DNA from: Oscillospiraceae bacterium
GTDB lineage: Bacteria; Bacillota; Clostridia; Oscillospirales; Oscillospiraceae
DNA length: 64,000 nucleotides
Reading direction: 5' to 3'
Assembly (NCBI GenBank): GCA_017436785.1
Contig: JAFSCK010000017.1
Location: forward strand, 16,022 to 80,021
Part shown: positions 41,158-50,636 of the stretch, piece after piece
How the letters are laid out: each line of letters begins with the position of its first letter
How positions within the stretch are numbered: the first letter of the stretch is position 1
The notes under the pieces: model-generated
What the model was told of the DNA's origin: nothing
What the model saw: the letters and a program-made list of their open reading frames with translations, nothing else
Database searches by the model: none
Translations under genes and position numbers: made by a program

Positions 41158-42828
41158 TCAGTCACCGATCCTTACAATGATATCGCCCATAGAGCCGCCG
41201 GGGGGAACCATAGGAAGCACAAGCTCCTCTTTGTCCATGGGGCACTCAATGAGACAGGGGCCGTCATAGGCAAAACCTTCGGCAAGGGCGGCATCCAGCG
41301 CCTCCAAAGAGGCCACCCGGGTTGCCTTCAGGCCGAAGCCCTCGGCGACTTTTACAAAGTCCGTACCTCGGGGAGCAAGGTCTGTGTTGCTGTAGCGCTT
41401 ATCACAGAACAGGGTCTGCATCTGCCGGACCATGCCCAGCACGCTGTTGTTCAGCAGCAGGATCACCATGGGAATCTTATTGGCTGCGGCGGTGGCCATT
41501 TCTGTCAGGTTCATGCCAAAGCTGCCGTCGCCGGTGATGAGAATGGGATGCTCATGGGTGCCCATCTGGGTGCCGATGGCAGCGCCCATGCCGAAGCCCA
41601 TGGTGCCGAGACCGCCGGAGGAAATAAATCTGCGGGGATTTTTAAAGTTCAGATACTGGGCAGCCCACATCTGGTGCTGGCCCACATCGGTGGCAACGGG
41701 AGTGGTTTCCGTCAGGTGGCGGTTTACCACGTTCATGACATTCCGGGGGGTGAGCCCATCCCGGGTATCGAGGGAAGCGGCTTCCTCCTCCACCAGTTGG
41801 CTGACTTTTTCCCGCCATTGGGGATGGTCCTGCTTGTGGATCAGGGGCAGCAGCTTTTGGAGGGTCTTCTTGATATCGCCCCGGAGACCATGGGCCGCCT
41901 GAACGGATTTGCTCAATTCAGCACCGTCAATATCGATGTGGACGATCCGGGCGCTGCGGACGAATTTGCTCCGGTTGCCGGTGCAGCGGTCGTTGAAGCG
42001 GCAGCCCAGCGCGATGATCACATCGGCATTGTGCATGGCCGTGGAGGAGGCAAAGTGGCCGTGAAGGCCCTGCATGCCGAGGAACCGGGGATAGTCCGTG
42101 GGAATGGCGGATATGCCCATCAAAGAGCAGCCGATGGGGGCATCGATCAATTCTGCCAGCTGCAAAAGCTCGTCCTGGGCCTCGCTGGTGATGAGGCCGC
42201 CGCCAAAGTAGATGTAGGGCCGCTCTGCGGTATTGATACAGTCGGCAGCCTGCTGAATGCGGATATCCTTGGCAGGGAAGGGCTCGTCCAGAGGCAGGGG
42301 AGGCAGGGGCTCGTAGTCATACATGGCAACCTGCACATCCTTGGTCACGTCCACCAGCACGGGGCCGGGACGGCCGGAGGCCGCCAGTTGGAAAGCATCC
42401 CGGATGGTCTCCTGCAGACAGTCAATGGAAGTCACAAAGTAGTTGTGCTTGGTGATGGGCAGGGTGATACCGGTAATATCGATCTCCTGAAAGCCGTCGG
42501 TACCGATGACAGTGTTGGGCACGTTGCCGGTGATGGCCACCATGGGCACAGAGTCCAGAAAGGCGGTGGCGATGCCGGTGACCAGATTGGTGGCACCGGG
42601 ACCGGAGGTAGCCAGACACACACCCACCTTGCCGGTGGAGCGGGAGTAACCGTCGGCGGCATGGGCCGCGCCCTGCTCGTGGGCTACGAGAACATGGTGG
42701 ATCTCATCCTGATATTTGTAAAGGGAATCGAAAATGTTGAGGACCTGACCGCCGGGATAGCCGTAGAGGACATCAACACCCTGATCGATGAGGGTACGAA
42801 CGATGATATCGGAACCGCAAAGTTTCAT
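41158..42828 (-). CDS. ilvB: Acetolactate synthase large (catalytic) subunit
   Basis: A 556-residue thiamine diphosphate enzyme making acetolactate and acetohydroxybutyrate. Seen: GYPGGQVLNIFDSLYK at the N-terminus, the catalytic glutamate in LVAHEQGAAHAADGYSR, CLATSGPGATNLVTGI, and the ThDP motif GDGSFGMNLTEMATAAANKIP. The ATG at 42828 follows AGGAA. It overlaps ilvN at its end and follows leuB by 23 bases. Confidence 0.97.
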   Translation of the reverse strand: MKLCGSDIIVRTLIDQGVDVLYGYPGGQVLNIFDSLYKYQDEIHHVLVAHEQGAAHAADGYSRSTGKVGVCLATSGPGATNLVTGIATAFLDSVPMVAITGNVPNTVIGTDGFQEIDITGITLPITKHNYFVTSIDCLQETIRDAFQLAASGRPGPVLVDVTKDVQVAMYDYEPLPPLPLDEPFPAKDIRIQQAADCINTAERPYIYFGGGLITSEAQDELLQLAELIDAPIGCSLMGISAIPTDYPRFLGMQGLHGHFASSTAMHNADVIIALGCRFNDRCTGNRSKFVRSARIVHIDIDGAELSKSVQAAHGLRGDIKKTLQKLLPLIHKQDHPQWREKVSQLVEEEAASLDTRDGLTPRNVMNVVNRHLTETTPVATDVGQHQMWAAQYLNFKNPRRFISSGGLGTMGFGMGAAIGTQMGTHEHPILITGDGSFGMNLTEMATAAANKIPMVILLLNNSVLGMVRQMQTLFCDKRYSNTDLAPRGTDFVKVAEGFGLKATRVASLEALDAALAEGFAYDGPCLIECPMDKEELVLPMVPPGGSMGDIIVRIGD

Positions 42829-42851
42829 GTCATCATTCCTTTCTAAAGGGA

Positions 42852-43925
42852 TTACTGGAGATTCTCCAAAATCAGCCGTCCCATTTCGGTGCAGCCGACT
42901 TGTTTGCAATTGGGGGCCATGATGTCGCCGGTGCGGTAGCCTGCATCCAGAACTTTGGAAACGGCATTCTCAATGGCATCAGCTTCCTTGGGCAGATCGA
43001 AAGAGAAGCGCAGCATCATGGCGGCAGCCAGAATGGTGCCGATGGGGTTGGCAATATCCTTTCCGGCAATGTCGGGGGCAGAGCCGTGGATGGGCTCGTA
43101 CAGTCCCCGGCTTCCCTCACCCAGAGAGGAGGAGGGGATCATGCCGATGGAGCCGATGATCATGGAGGCTTCATCAGAGAGAATGTCGCCGAACATGTTT
43201 TCTGTCACGATGACGTCAAACTGGCTGGGATCCTTGACGATCTGCATGGCGCAGTTGTCCACCAGCATATCGGAAAGCTGTACATCGGGATATTCGGCAG
43301 CCAACTCGTGCATTACGGTTTTCCACAGCCGGGAAGAATCCAATACGTTGCTCTTTTCCACGCTGCAAAGGCGCTTGCCACGCTTTTGGGCAGTCTCAAA
43401 GCCGATGCGGCCAATGCGGCGGATCTCACTTTCCGAGTAGCGCAGTTCGTCGATGGCAGTTTGCTCGCCGCCTTCGTAAACGGTTTCGTGCTTACCGAAG
43501 TAAATACCGCCGATCAGCTCCCGAACGATGATAAAATCGATGCCTTTGTCCACGATCTCCTGTTTCAGAGGAGAGGCGGAAGCCAGCTGGGGCCAGATCT
43601 TGGCGGGACGGTTATTGGAATAGACACCCATGCCTGCGCGCAGCCGCAGCAGACCCTTTTCCGGGCGCATGGGACCGGGGACATCGTTCCACTTGGGGCC
43701 GCCTACGGCACCCAAGAGAACACTGTCGGAAGCAAGGCACTTGTCAAGCTCCGTCTGGGGCAGGGGATCGCCCCATTTATCAATGGCGCAGCCGCCCATG
43801 TCCACATCAGTGTATGTAAATTCGTGTCCATACAGGGCTGCGATCTTATTCAGAACCAGCAAAGCCTGTGCCACGATCTCCGGGCCGATGCCGTCGCCCC
43901 GGATCACTGCAATGGTGCGTTTCAT
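42852..43925 (-). CDS. leuB: 3-isopropylmalate dehydrogenase
   Basis: A 357-residue NAD-dependent decarboxylating dehydrogenase. Typical stretches: IAVIRGDGIGPEIVAQAL, LLRLRAGMGVYSNNRPAK, VRELIGGIYFGKH, DVIVTENMFGDILSDEASM and YEPIHGSAPDIAGKDIANPI. ELIGGIYFG marks leucine rather than isocitrate dehydrogenase. The start follows AAGGAG, four bases after the leuD stop, so the leu genes are tightly packed. Confidence 0.97.
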   Translation of the reverse strand: MKRTIAVIRGDGIGPEIVAQALLVLNKIAALYGHEFTYTDVDMGGCAIDKWGDPLPQTELDKCLASDSVLLGAVGGPKWNDVPGPMRPEKGLLRLRAGMGVYSNNRPAKIWPQLASASPLKQEIVDKGIDFIIVRELIGGIYFGKHETVYEGGEQTAIDELRYSESEIRRIGRIGFETAQKRGKRLCSVEKSNVLDSSRLWKTVMHELAAEYPDVQLSDMLVDNCAMQIVKDPSQFDVIVTENMFGDILSDEASMIIGSIGMIPSSSLGEGSRGLYEPIHGSAPDIAGKDIANPIGTILAAAMMLRFSFDLPKEADAIENAVSKVLDAGYRTGDIMAPNCKQVGCTEMGRLILENLQ

Positions 43926-43929
43926 TGTA

Positions 43930-44415
43930 TCACATCTCCTTCAAGGAAGCAAGTAATCCGCCCTTTTTGATGATATTTTGTATAAATTCCGGGAAGGGCT
44001 CTGCCTGATAGGTCTTGCCTGTGGTGATATTGCTGATAATGCCGGTATCGAAATCCACTGCCACCCGATCCCCGGGCTGGATCTCCTCCGCAGCCTGCTC
44101 ACATTCTAAGATGGGCATGCCGATATTGATGGCATTCCGGTAAAAAATTCGGGCAAAGCTCTTGGCAATGACGCAGCCGGTGCCGCAGGTCTTGATGACC
44201 AGCGGGGCATGCTCCCGGGAGGAGCCGCAGCCGAAATTCCAGCCGGCTACCATGATGTCACCGGGCTTAACCTGCTTGACGTATTCTGTATCGATATCCT
44301 CCATGCAGTGCTTGGCAAGCTCGGATGCCACGGAGGTGTTTAAGTATCGGGCGGGGATGATGACATCGGTATCCACGTTGTCGCCATATTTGAAAACCTT
44401 ACCTTGTGTCTTCAT
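43930..44415 (-). CDS. leuD: 3-isopropylmalate dehydratase small subunit
   Basis: A 161-residue swivelling-domain subunit of isopropylmalate isomerase. Motifs: [36 protein letters not shown] and [19 protein letters not shown]. It is the short archaeal/clostridial type, matching a LeuC of about 420 residues. The start lies three bases after the leuC stop with a GGAGG site in the leuC end. Confidence 0.96.
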   Translation of the reverse strand: MKTQGKVFKYGDNVDTDVIIPARYLNTSVASELAKHCMEDIDTEYVKQVKPGDIMVAGWNFGCGSSREHAPLVIKTCGTGCVIAKSFARIFYRNAINIGMPILECEQAAEEIQPGDRVAVDFDTGIISNITTGKTYQAEPFPEFIQNIIKKGGLLASLKEM

Positions 44416-44418
44416 AGC

Positions 44419-45678
44419 TCAATCCTCCTTGGGGGCAGTGATATAGCCGGTGAGAGCGGAAGCGGCGGCGGTGGCGGGGCTGGCGAGGTAAACCTCGCTG
44501 TCCACATGGCCCATGCGGCCTACGAAATTTCGGTTGGTGGTGGCGATGCAGCGTTCACCCGCTGCCAGAATGCCCATATAACCGCCAAGGCAGGGGCCGC
44601 AGGTAGGGGTGGAGACCACGGCACCGGCATCGATGAAGGCGGTGAGGTAGCCCCGCTCAATGCACTCCCGGTAAATCGCCATAGTGGCAGGAATGATGAT
44701 GCAGCGGACACCGGGAGCAACGGAATTGCCATTCAGAACTTTGTAAGCTGCTTCCATGTCCTCCATCCGTCCGTTGGTGCAGCTGCCGATGACCACCTGA
44801 TCGATCTTGATGTCGGACAGCTCCGCAGCGGGATGGGTGTTTTCAGGCAGGTGGGGGCAGGCCACCGTAGGAACGATTTTACTTAGATCGATCTCGTAGA
44901 CAGCCTCATACTCTGCGTCGGCATCGGCGCTGTAAACCACGGGGGTCCGCTCGCAGCGGCCCTCCATATACTGCATGGTGATTTCGTCCACGGGGAAGAT
45001 GCCGTTTTTGGCACCTGCCTCGATGGCCATGTTGCAGATGCACAGCCGGTCATCCATGGACAAGCTGGCAACGCCCTCGCCCACGAACTCCATGGATTTA
45101 TACAGTGCGCCGTCCACACCGATCATTCCGATGATGGTGAGGATCACATCCTTGCCGCTGCAGTTGGAGGCAAGTTTTCCGGTAAGCTTGAACTGGATGG
45201 CGGAGGGCACCTTGAACCACGCAGTGCCGGTGGCCATACCGGCTGCCATATCAGTAGAGCCAACACCGGTGGAGAAGGCACCTAAGGCACCGTAGGTGCA
45301 GGTATGGGAGTCGGCGCCGATGATGCAGTCGCCGGCAGTGACCACGCCCTGCTCGGGCAGAAGGGCATGCTCAATGCCCATTTTTCCCACATCGTAGAAG
45401 TGGCTGACGCAATGGGCACAGGCAAACTCCCGGCACTGTTTACTCTGCTCTGCGGCCTTAATGTCCTTATTTGGCACAAAATGGTCCAGAACGATGGCGA
45501 TTTTGTCTTTATCGAAAACGGAATCAAAGCCGTTCTTTTTAAATTCATTGATGGCAACGGGGGTGGTGATGTCGTTGCCAAGGACGATGTCCAGCTTGGC
45601 CCGGATCAGCTGTCCTGCGTTAACGGATTCCAGCCCCGCGTGGGCGGCCAGAATCTTCTGGGTCATAGTCATTCCCAT
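44419..45678 (-). CDS. leuC: 3-isopropylmalate dehydratase large subunit
   Basis: A 419-residue aconitase-family subunit binding the 4Fe-4S cluster. Visible: [56 protein letters not shown] with one cluster cysteine, and [17 protein letters not shown] with the CxxC pair. The length is that of the shorter LeuC type. The ATG at 45678 follows GGGAG; the longer frame runs into the repeat upstream and is rejected. Confidence 0.96.
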   Translation of the reverse strand: MGMTMTQKILAAHAGLESVNAGQLIRAKLDIVLGNDITTPVAINEFKKNGFDSVFDKDKIAIVLDHFVPNKDIKAAEQSKQCREFACAHCVSHFYDVGKMGIEHALLPEQGVVTAGDCIIGADSHTCTYGALGAFSTGVGSTDMAAGMATGTAWFKVPSAIQFKLTGKLASNCSGKDVILTIIGMIGVDGALYKSMEFVGEGVASLSMDDRLCICNMAIEAGAKNGIFPVDEITMQYMEGRCERTPVVYSADADAEYEAVYEIDLSKIVPTVACPHLPENTHPAAELSDIKIDQVVIGSCTNGRMEDMEAAYKVLNGNSVAPGVRCIIIPATMAIYRECIERGYLTAFIDAGAVVSTPTCGPCLGGYMGILAAGERCIATTNRNFVGRMGHVDSEVYLASPATAAASALTGYITAPKED

Positions 45679-45701
45679 AATTACTTTCTCCCTTAAAACG
45701 C

Positions 45702-45833
45702 TGTCATTGCGAGGAGCGAAGCGACGTGGCAATCTCCTAAACATTCGGGAAACTTTTGGGGATTGCACCCCAAGGGCATTTCCTCGCTTCGCTCAGGGCA
45801 CCACGCCAGTCTGCGGACTGACTCGCAATGACA
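45702..45833. repeat. TGTCATTGCGA repeat family, long copy
   Basis: Left arm GAGGAGCGAAGCGACGTGG, an enlarged centre that itself contains TCCTCGCTTCGCTCAGGG, then GCCAGTCTGCGGACTG and ACTCGCAATGACA. It lies between leuA and leuC, inside the operon. Confidence 0.85.
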
Positions 45834-45843
45834 TTCTTCTCTG

Positions 45844-47508
45844 TTATTCTCTGGTCATATTATTGAAGGCGCTGATCAGTGCATGGGCACTGGCCTTGAT
45901 GATATCGGTATCGGTGCCGGCGCCCCAGAACATGGAGCCGCTTACGTCCTCAAGACCGATGTAGGCGGCGGCGGTGGAGCCGGAGCTCTTTTCCTGCACG
46001 GAGTGCTCGGAGTAGACCTTCAGGTTGAACTGCCGTCCGGTGAACTCCTTCAGGGCGTTGCTGACGGCATCCAAAGAACCGTTGCCCATGGAGCGCAGGG
46101 TCTTGGTCCGGCCAAAGCGCTGGAAGGTGACAGTCGCTTCCACGTTTTCGCCCTTGCGGGTGAAGTGCATTTCGGAAATATCCAGCGGGTCGTTGACATT
46201 GAGGTAGCGGTCCATGAAGATGGCCAGCACATCCTCGCATTTCAGCTCCCGGTGGTCCCGGTCGGAAACACTCTTGCACTGGTAGCTCAGATGCTCCCGC
46301 ATCTTAGGCGGCAGGCTGTAGCCATAGGTCTGCTCCAGCAGGTAGCCGATGCCGCCCTTGCCACTCTGGGAGTTGACCCGGATGACATCGGCATCATAGG
46401 TGCGGCTGATATCGTGGGGATCGATGGGAATGTAAGGAACGGTCCACTGGTGGAGCTTCTTCTCCTTGCGCCACTGCATGCCCTTGGCAATGGCATCCTG
46501 ATGGGAGCCAGAGAAGGCGGCGAAGACCAGCGCGCCTGCATAGGGGCTGCGCTCATAGACGTGCATCCGGGTGGTGTCCTCGTAAATCTTACAGATGGCG
46601 GGCATGTCAGTAAAATCCAGATGGGGGTCCACACCGTGAGAGTACATGTTCATGGCAAGGGTGATGATATCCACATTGCCGGTACGCTCGCCGTTGCCAA
46701 AAAGGGTGCCCTCCACCCGGTCAGCACCGGCCAGCAAGGCCAGCTCCGTGTCCGCCACACCGGTGCCCCGGTCATTGTGGGGGTGCAGGGACAGGGTCAC
46801 ATGCTCCCGGTATTTCAGGTTCTCGCTCATGTATTCCACCTGGCTGGCGTAGACATGAGGCATGGACATTTCCACGGTGACAGGCAGATTGATGATGACA
46901 TTGTTGGATTCACTGGGCTCCAGCACATCCAGAACCGCGTTGCAAACCTCCAAAGCGTATTCCGGCTCGGTGCCGGTGAAGCTTTCGGGAGAATATTCAA
47001 AGCGGAAATTGCCTTCGTATTCGGCGGCTAATCTTTTTACCAGCTTGGCACCGTCAATGGCGATCTGCATGATCTCTTCCTTGCTCTTACGGAAAACCTG
47101 CTCCCGCTGGGCAACGGACACGGAATTATAGAAGTGGATGATGGCGTTGGGTGCGCCCTTGCAGGCATCGAAGGTCTTGCGGATGATGTGCTCCCGGCAC
47201 TGGGTCAGCACCTGCACCGTCACATCCTGCGGAATCATGTTGTTTTCAATGAGGGTTCTTAAAAATTCGTATTCGGTATCGGAGGCGGCGGGGAAGCCCA
47301 CCTCGATCTCCTTGAAGCCCACCCGCAGCAGCATATGGTAAAATTCTAGCTTTTCTTCCAAACTCATGGGGATCACAAGGCTCTGGTTGCCGTCCCGCAG
47401 GTCAACGCTGCACCATTGGGGGGCTTTCTCAATGTGATCGCGCTGCACCCACTTATAGTGGCTGCCGGGGGCCGGGTAGTAGCCGATGCTGTACTTGCTG
47501 GTATCCAT
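45844..47508 (-). CDS. leuA: 2-isopropylmalate synthase, long (type 2) form
   Basis: A 554-residue enzyme condensing 2-ketoisovalerate with acetyl-CoA. The opening (SIGYYPAPGSHYKWVQRDHI, APQWCSVDLRDGNQSL) and LHPHNDRGTGVADTEL are those of the yeast/actinobacterial LeuA group rather than the E. coli-like group; the C-terminal LeuA dimer/regulatory domain (VTFQRFGRTKTLRSMGNGSL) is present for leucine inhibition. The ATG at 47508 follows AAGGAG; an earlier in-frame ATG overlaps that site. A repeat separates it from ilvA. Confidence 0.95.
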   Translation of the reverse strand: MDTSKYSIGYYPAPGSHYKWVQRDHIEKAPQWCSVDLRDGNQSLVIPMSLEEKLEFYHMLLRVGFKEIEVGFPAASDTEYEFLRTLIENNMIPQDVTVQVLTQCREHIIRKTFDACKGAPNAIIHFYNSVSVAQREQVFRKSKEEIMQIAIDGAKLVKRLAAEYEGNFRFEYSPESFTGTEPEYALEVCNAVLDVLEPSESNNVIINLPVTVEMSMPHVYASQVEYMSENLKYREHVTLSLHPHNDRGTGVADTELALLAGADRVEGTLFGNGERTGNVDIITLAMNMYSHGVDPHLDFTDMPAICKIYEDTTRMHVYERSPYAGALVFAAFSGSHQDAIAKGMQWRKEKKLHQWTVPYIPIDPHDISRTYDADVIRVNSQSGKGGIGYLLEQTYGYSLPPKMREHLSYQCKSVSDRDHRELKCEDVLAIFMDRYLNVNDPLDISEMHFTRKGENVEATVTFQRFGRTKTLRSMGNGSLDAVSNALKEFTGRQFNLKVYSEHSVQEKSSGSTAAAYIGLEDVSGSMFWGAGTDTDIIKASAHALISAFNNMTRE

Positions 47509-47547
47509 ATGCGTGTTCTCCTTCAATGTTCAGGTTTGAAATGATCC

Positions 47548-47639
47548 TGTCCTTGCGAACCAGTCCTCAGACTGGTGTGGCAACCTCCTTCTTAAGATGG
47601 GGATTCCCACGCCAGCGTGCGCGCTGGCTCGGAATGACA
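47548..47639. repeat. TGTCATTGCGA repeat family, copy with two CCAG-type arms
   Basis: TGTCCTTGCGAACCAGTC..GACTGGTGTGGCAACCTCC and inverse GATTCCCACGCCAGCGTG..GCTCGGAATGACA. Both arms are of the CCAG-CTGG type, with compensating changes in the right arm (CCAGCGTGCGCGCTGG). It lies between ilvA and leuA. Confidence 0.8.
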
Positions 47640-47651
47640 TGGGATATTCTA

Positions 47652-48845
47652 TTATCCAACCACGTGGAAGCCCTCCGCACGCAGTGCCTGCTTGATTTGT
47701 TCCACATGGTCGTAATTTCTGGTTTCCAGATCCACCCGGAGGAAGCAATCCTTGATGTTCTGGGTATTGCCCCTCTCGTGGTGAATTTCGGTGATGTTGC
47801 CGCCGCAGTCGGCGATGATGCGGGAAACGTCCTTCAGACGGCCCGGCATGTCGGCCAGCTCGATCATCAAGGTGGCAATACGGCCGGACTTCATGAGGCC
47901 CCGCTCAATGACCCGGTTCAGGCTGGTGACATCGATGTTGCCGCCGGAAATAACGCTGACCACCTTCTTGCCCTGAATGGGGAACTTGTTGAACATGGCG
48001 GCAGCCACGGAAACGGCACCGGCACCTTCCGCGATCATCTTCTGCTTTTCAATGAGCTTCAGGATGGCGGCGCAGATCTCATCTTCAGTGACGGTGGCGA
48101 TGTCGTCCACATAGCGGCTCACCAGCTCGTAGGTCAGGTCGCCGGGGCGCTTGACAGCGATGCCGTCGGCAATGGTGGAGACAGAGTCCAGCGTGCCGAT
48201 CTGACCGTCCTTAATGGATTTGAACATACTGGGAGCGCCTGCGGCCTGGACACCGTAGACCTTGACGGAAGGACGCAGGGACTTGATGGCGAAGGCCACG
48301 CCTGCGATCAGGCCGCCGCCGCCAATGGGAACGATGACGGCATCAATGTCATCCAGCTCGTTGAGGATCTCCAAGCCGATGGTGCCCTGACCGGCGATGA
48401 CGTTTTCATCGTCAAAGGGATGGACGAAGGTGTAGCCGTGCTCCTCCTTCAGCTCCAATGCCTTGTTGTAGGCATCGTCATAGACACCGGGCACCAGACA
48501 AACCTCTGCACCGAAGCCCTTGGTGGCCTCCACCTTGGACAGGGGGGCGTTTTCCGGCAGGCAGATCAGAGAACGGATGCCGCACTTGCTGGCGGCCAGT
48601 GCCACGCCCTGTGCGTGGTTACCGGCGGAGCAGGCGATGACACCTTTTGCCTTTTCCTCCTCGCTGAGCTGGGAAATTTTGTAGCCGGAGCCGCGAAGCT
48701 TAAAGGAGCCGGTGCGCTGCAGATTTTCGGGCTTGAAATAGAGGTCAAAATCCTTGGAAAAGCCGTAGGCACGGGCCAGAGGGGTGGGACGGATGATATC
48801 TTTCAGAACCAGGGAAGCGTGAAAAATCTTGTCGATGGTAAGCAT
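47652..48845 (-). CDS. ilvA: Threonine ammonia-lyase (threonine dehydratase) with ACT domain
   Basis: A 397-residue PLP enzyme making 2-oxobutyrate for isoleucine. The PLP lysine lies in NLQRTGSFKLRGSGYKI; VIACSAGNHAQGVALAA, the glycine loop VPIGGGGLIAGVAFAIK and VVSVISGGNIDVTSL follow. A C-terminal ACT domain (RIATLMIELADMPGRLKDVS) is the short form also seen in catabolic enzymes, but the place at the head of the ilv/leu operon behind a T-box argues for biosynthesis. The start follows AAAGGAG. Confidence 0.95.
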   Translation of the reverse strand: MLTIDKIFHASLVLKDIIRPTPLARAYGFSKDFDLYFKPENLQRTGSFKLRGSGYKISQLSEEEKAKGVIACSAGNHAQGVALAASKCGIRSLICLPENAPLSKVEATKGFGAEVCLVPGVYDDAYNKALELKEEHGYTFVHPFDDENVIAGQGTIGLEILNELDDIDAVIVPIGGGGLIAGVAFAIKSLRPSVKVYGVQAAGAPSMFKSIKDGQIGTLDSVSTIADGIAVKRPGDLTYELVSRYVDDIATVTEDEICAAILKLIEKQKMIAEGAGAVSVAAAMFNKFPIQGKKVVSVISGGNIDVTSLNRVIERGLMKSGRIATLMIELADMPGRLKDVSRIIADCGGNITEIHHERGNTQNIKDCFLRVDLETRNYDHVEQIKQALRAEGFHVVG

Positions 48846-48872
48846 ACATGTTCTCCTTTGCTGTCTGTTTGA

Positions 48873-49165
48873 TTATAAAAAGAGCCCTGTCTCTTTTTAT
48901 AGCAAAGAGACAGGGCTTTCGTTACACAAAAACCTTGCGGTACCACTCTTTTTGCCGCGCAATGGCGCAGCCACTCAACAGCGGTCCAGCAACCGCCTCC
49001 CGCTGTATCGGTCGGGTTCCGTCCGGCTTACTGGAAGATTCGTTCAGCGCGGCCGCTCAGAGGCCAGTATACAGTCTCCACCGTGACCGCCTCGCACCAC
49101 CCGGCGGCTCTCTGTACAGGGAAAGGAAACTGCTTTTTCCTCTTCAAAGCGTTTTCTCTATGTGC
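48873..49165 (-). ncRNA. T-box riboswitch leader of the ilv/leu operon
   Basis: The T-box core AAGAGTGGTACCGCAAGG lies at 48950-48933 (minus strand). It is followed by the terminator AGCCCTGTCTCTTT / AAAGAGACAGGGCT (48917-48883) with a T tail. Stem I is visible: AGAGAG bulge, distal loop GGGTGGTGCGAGGCGG, and lower stem CAGTTTCC pairing with GGAGACTG. Between that and CCTCTGAGC the specifier loop reads TATACTGG. By spacing against the glyQS-type T-box the specifier is CUG (49067-49065), a leucine codon, followed by a purine. Uncharged tRNA binding would favour antitermination. The specifier call is tentative; ilvA alone would suggest isoleucine. Confidence 0.9.
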
Positions 49166-49170
49166 GGTGC

Positions 49171-49199
49171 ATTATACCATGAAAACAGAAAAGTGTCAA
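49171..49199 (-). promoter_or_regulatory. Consensus promoter of the ilv/leu operon
   Basis: Minus strand: TTGACA (49199-49194), 17 bp, TATAAT (49176-49171). It is a perfect sigma-A consensus, so control must lie mainly in the T-box. Confidence 0.9.
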
Positions 49200-49276
49200 G
49201 CACAGAAATACAAAAGTCCGCCAGAAAAATACGAATATCACTGTGGGGGCAATTCATGAATCGCCTCTATAATCAT

Positions 49277-49310
49277 AAAAAACAGGCGGCAGGGTATTTC
49301 CTGCCGCCTG
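49277..49310 (-). terminator. Terminator of ilvE
   Basis: Minus strand stem CAGGCGGCAGG / CCTGCCGCCTG (49310-49283) followed by TTTTTT. Confidence 0.92.
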
Positions 49311-49321
49311 AAATGTGTCTT

Positions 49322-50332
49322 TTATTCAATTTCCATGATCCAGCCTTCGGGGGCTTCGATGCGGCCCATCTGGATGCCGGTAAGGGTATCATACAGCTTC
49401 TGAATCTTGGGACCGAAGCCTGCGTAGTGGATCAGACGGCCATGGTCATCGATGGTGCCCACGGGGGAGATGACCGCTGCGGTGCCGCAGAGGCCGCACT
49501 CCTCGAACTGGTCGATCTCGGAGAGGGCCACATCCCGCTCTTCCACTTCCATACCCAGATACTCCTTTGCCACATGGACGATGGAACGGCGGGTGATGGA
49601 GGGCAGAATGGTGCTGGACTTGGGGGTGACAAGGGTGTTGCCCTTGATGAAGATGACGTTGGCACCGCCGGTCTCCTCGATATAGGTGCGGGAGCCGGAG
49701 TCCAGATAGATATTCTCGTCGTAGCCCTTCTCGTGGGCATCCACGATGGCATACAGGCTCATGGCATAGTTCAGGCCAGCCTTCACATGGCCGGTGCCTC
49801 TGGGGGCTGCCCGGTCAAAGTCGGAGATGCGGACCGTCAGAGGCTTCACGCCGCCCTTAAAGTAGGGGCCCACAGGGGTAGCGAAGACCCGGAACTGATA
49901 GACATTGGCAGGCTTGACGCCGATGATGGAATCCCAGCCGAACATGAAGGGACGCAGGTAAAGGGAAGCGCCGGAGCCGTAAGGGGGAACCCATGCAGCG
50001 TTGGCTTTCACGGTCTGCTTAATCGCCTCCAAGAACTTCTCCTCGGGGAAGGCGGGCATCTTGAGCCGCTCAGCAGACTCAACCATACGGGCAGCGTTCA
50101 GGTCGGGGCGGAAGCAGACGATTCTGCCGTCTTCGGTGGTATAGGCCTTCATACCCTCGAAGCAGCTCTGGGAATACTGCAGAACACAAGCGCACTCGTT
50201 CATGACGATGTTGGCATCGGTGGTCAGTCCGCCCTCATCCCATGCGCCGTCTTTGTAGGTAGAAACATAGCGGTAATCGGTCTGAACATAGCCAAAGCCG
50301 ATGTTACCCCAGTCGATATTTTTCTTTTCCAT
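49322..50332 (-). CDS. ilvE: Branched-chain amino acid aminotransferase
   Basis: A 336-residue fold-type IV PLP aminotransferase, final step to valine, leucine and isoleucine. Seen: LQYSQSCFEGMKAY, SLYLRPFMFGWDSIIGV, the PLP lysine in HVKAGLNYAMSLYAI, and SRTYIEETGGANVIFI then CGTAAVISPVG. It is the long (type II) group. The start follows GAGAGGT. It has its own promoter and terminator, so it is expressed apart from the T-box operon that starts about 160 bases downstream of its stop. Confidence 0.95.
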   Translation of the reverse strand: MEKKNIDWGNIGFGYVQTDYRYVSTYKDGAWDEGGLTTDANIVMNECACVLQYSQSCFEGMKAYTTEDGRIVCFRPDLNAARMVESAERLKMPAFPEEKFLEAIKQTVKANAAWVPPYGSGASLYLRPFMFGWDSIIGVKPANVYQFRVFATPVGPYFKGGVKPLTVRISDFDRAAPRGTGHVKAGLNYAMSLYAIVDAHEKGYDENIYLDSGSRTYIEETGGANVIFIKGNTLVTPKSSTILPSITRRSIVHVAKEYLGMEVEERDVALSEIDQFEECGLCGTAAVISPVGTIDDHGRLIHYAGFGPKIQKLYDTLTGIQMGRIEAPEGWIMEIE

Positions 50333-50368
50333 TGTTAAACACCTCTCGCGGTTTTTCTAGATTGCACT

Positions 50369-50397
50369 ATTCTAGCACCGCAAACTGCGAAGGTCAA
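50369..50397 (-). promoter_or_regulatory. ilvE promoter
   Basis: Minus strand: TTGACC (50397-50392), 17 bp, TAGAAT (50374-50369). Confidence 0.75.
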
Positions 50398-50490
50398 TAG
50401 GTTTTGGGTAAAAAATGTTCCCTTGGGAGAAACGTTTGTCCCTTGTGCATATACGCACAAAAATTATGGTGGGATTTTGTGAGATATGTC

Positions 50491-50519
50491 TTGACTTTAG
50501 CGAAGTAAAGTGATAAAGT
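50491..50519 (+). promoter_or_regulatory. Histidine operon promoter
   Basis: TTGACT (50491-50496), 17 bp, TAAAGT (50514-50519). No T-box or histidine attenuator is seen in the leader; the next 90 bases are taken by a repeat pair. Confidence 0.65.
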
Positions 50520-50537
50520 ATCACAAACAAAACGTAT

Positions 50538-50611
50538 CGTAGGGGCCGATGCCTACATCGGCCCGGATGTCCGTCGAGAGAAGCGGGGCGATGTGGGCAT
50601 CGCCACCTACG
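50538..50611. repeat. GGCCGATG-CATCGGCC repeat pair in the his leader
   Basis: TAGGGGCCGATGCCTACATCGGCCC and GCGATGTGGGCATCGCCACCTAC form two hairpins in inverted order, like 31535-31612. In this position they would fold in the 5' leader of the his transcript. Confidence 0.65.
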
Positions 50612-50636
50612 GTAAATGAGAAAGGAAACATTGATT

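Noticed and set aside
48873-49165. Protein-coding reading of the ilvA upstream region
   Set aside because: Open frames exist on the plus strand, but the minus strand shows a complete T-box with promoter, stem I, core and terminator.
50398-50636. A T-box or histidine-rich leader peptide for the his operon
   Set aside because: No GGTACC-type T-box core, no run of His codons with a ribosome site; only a repeat pair is present.
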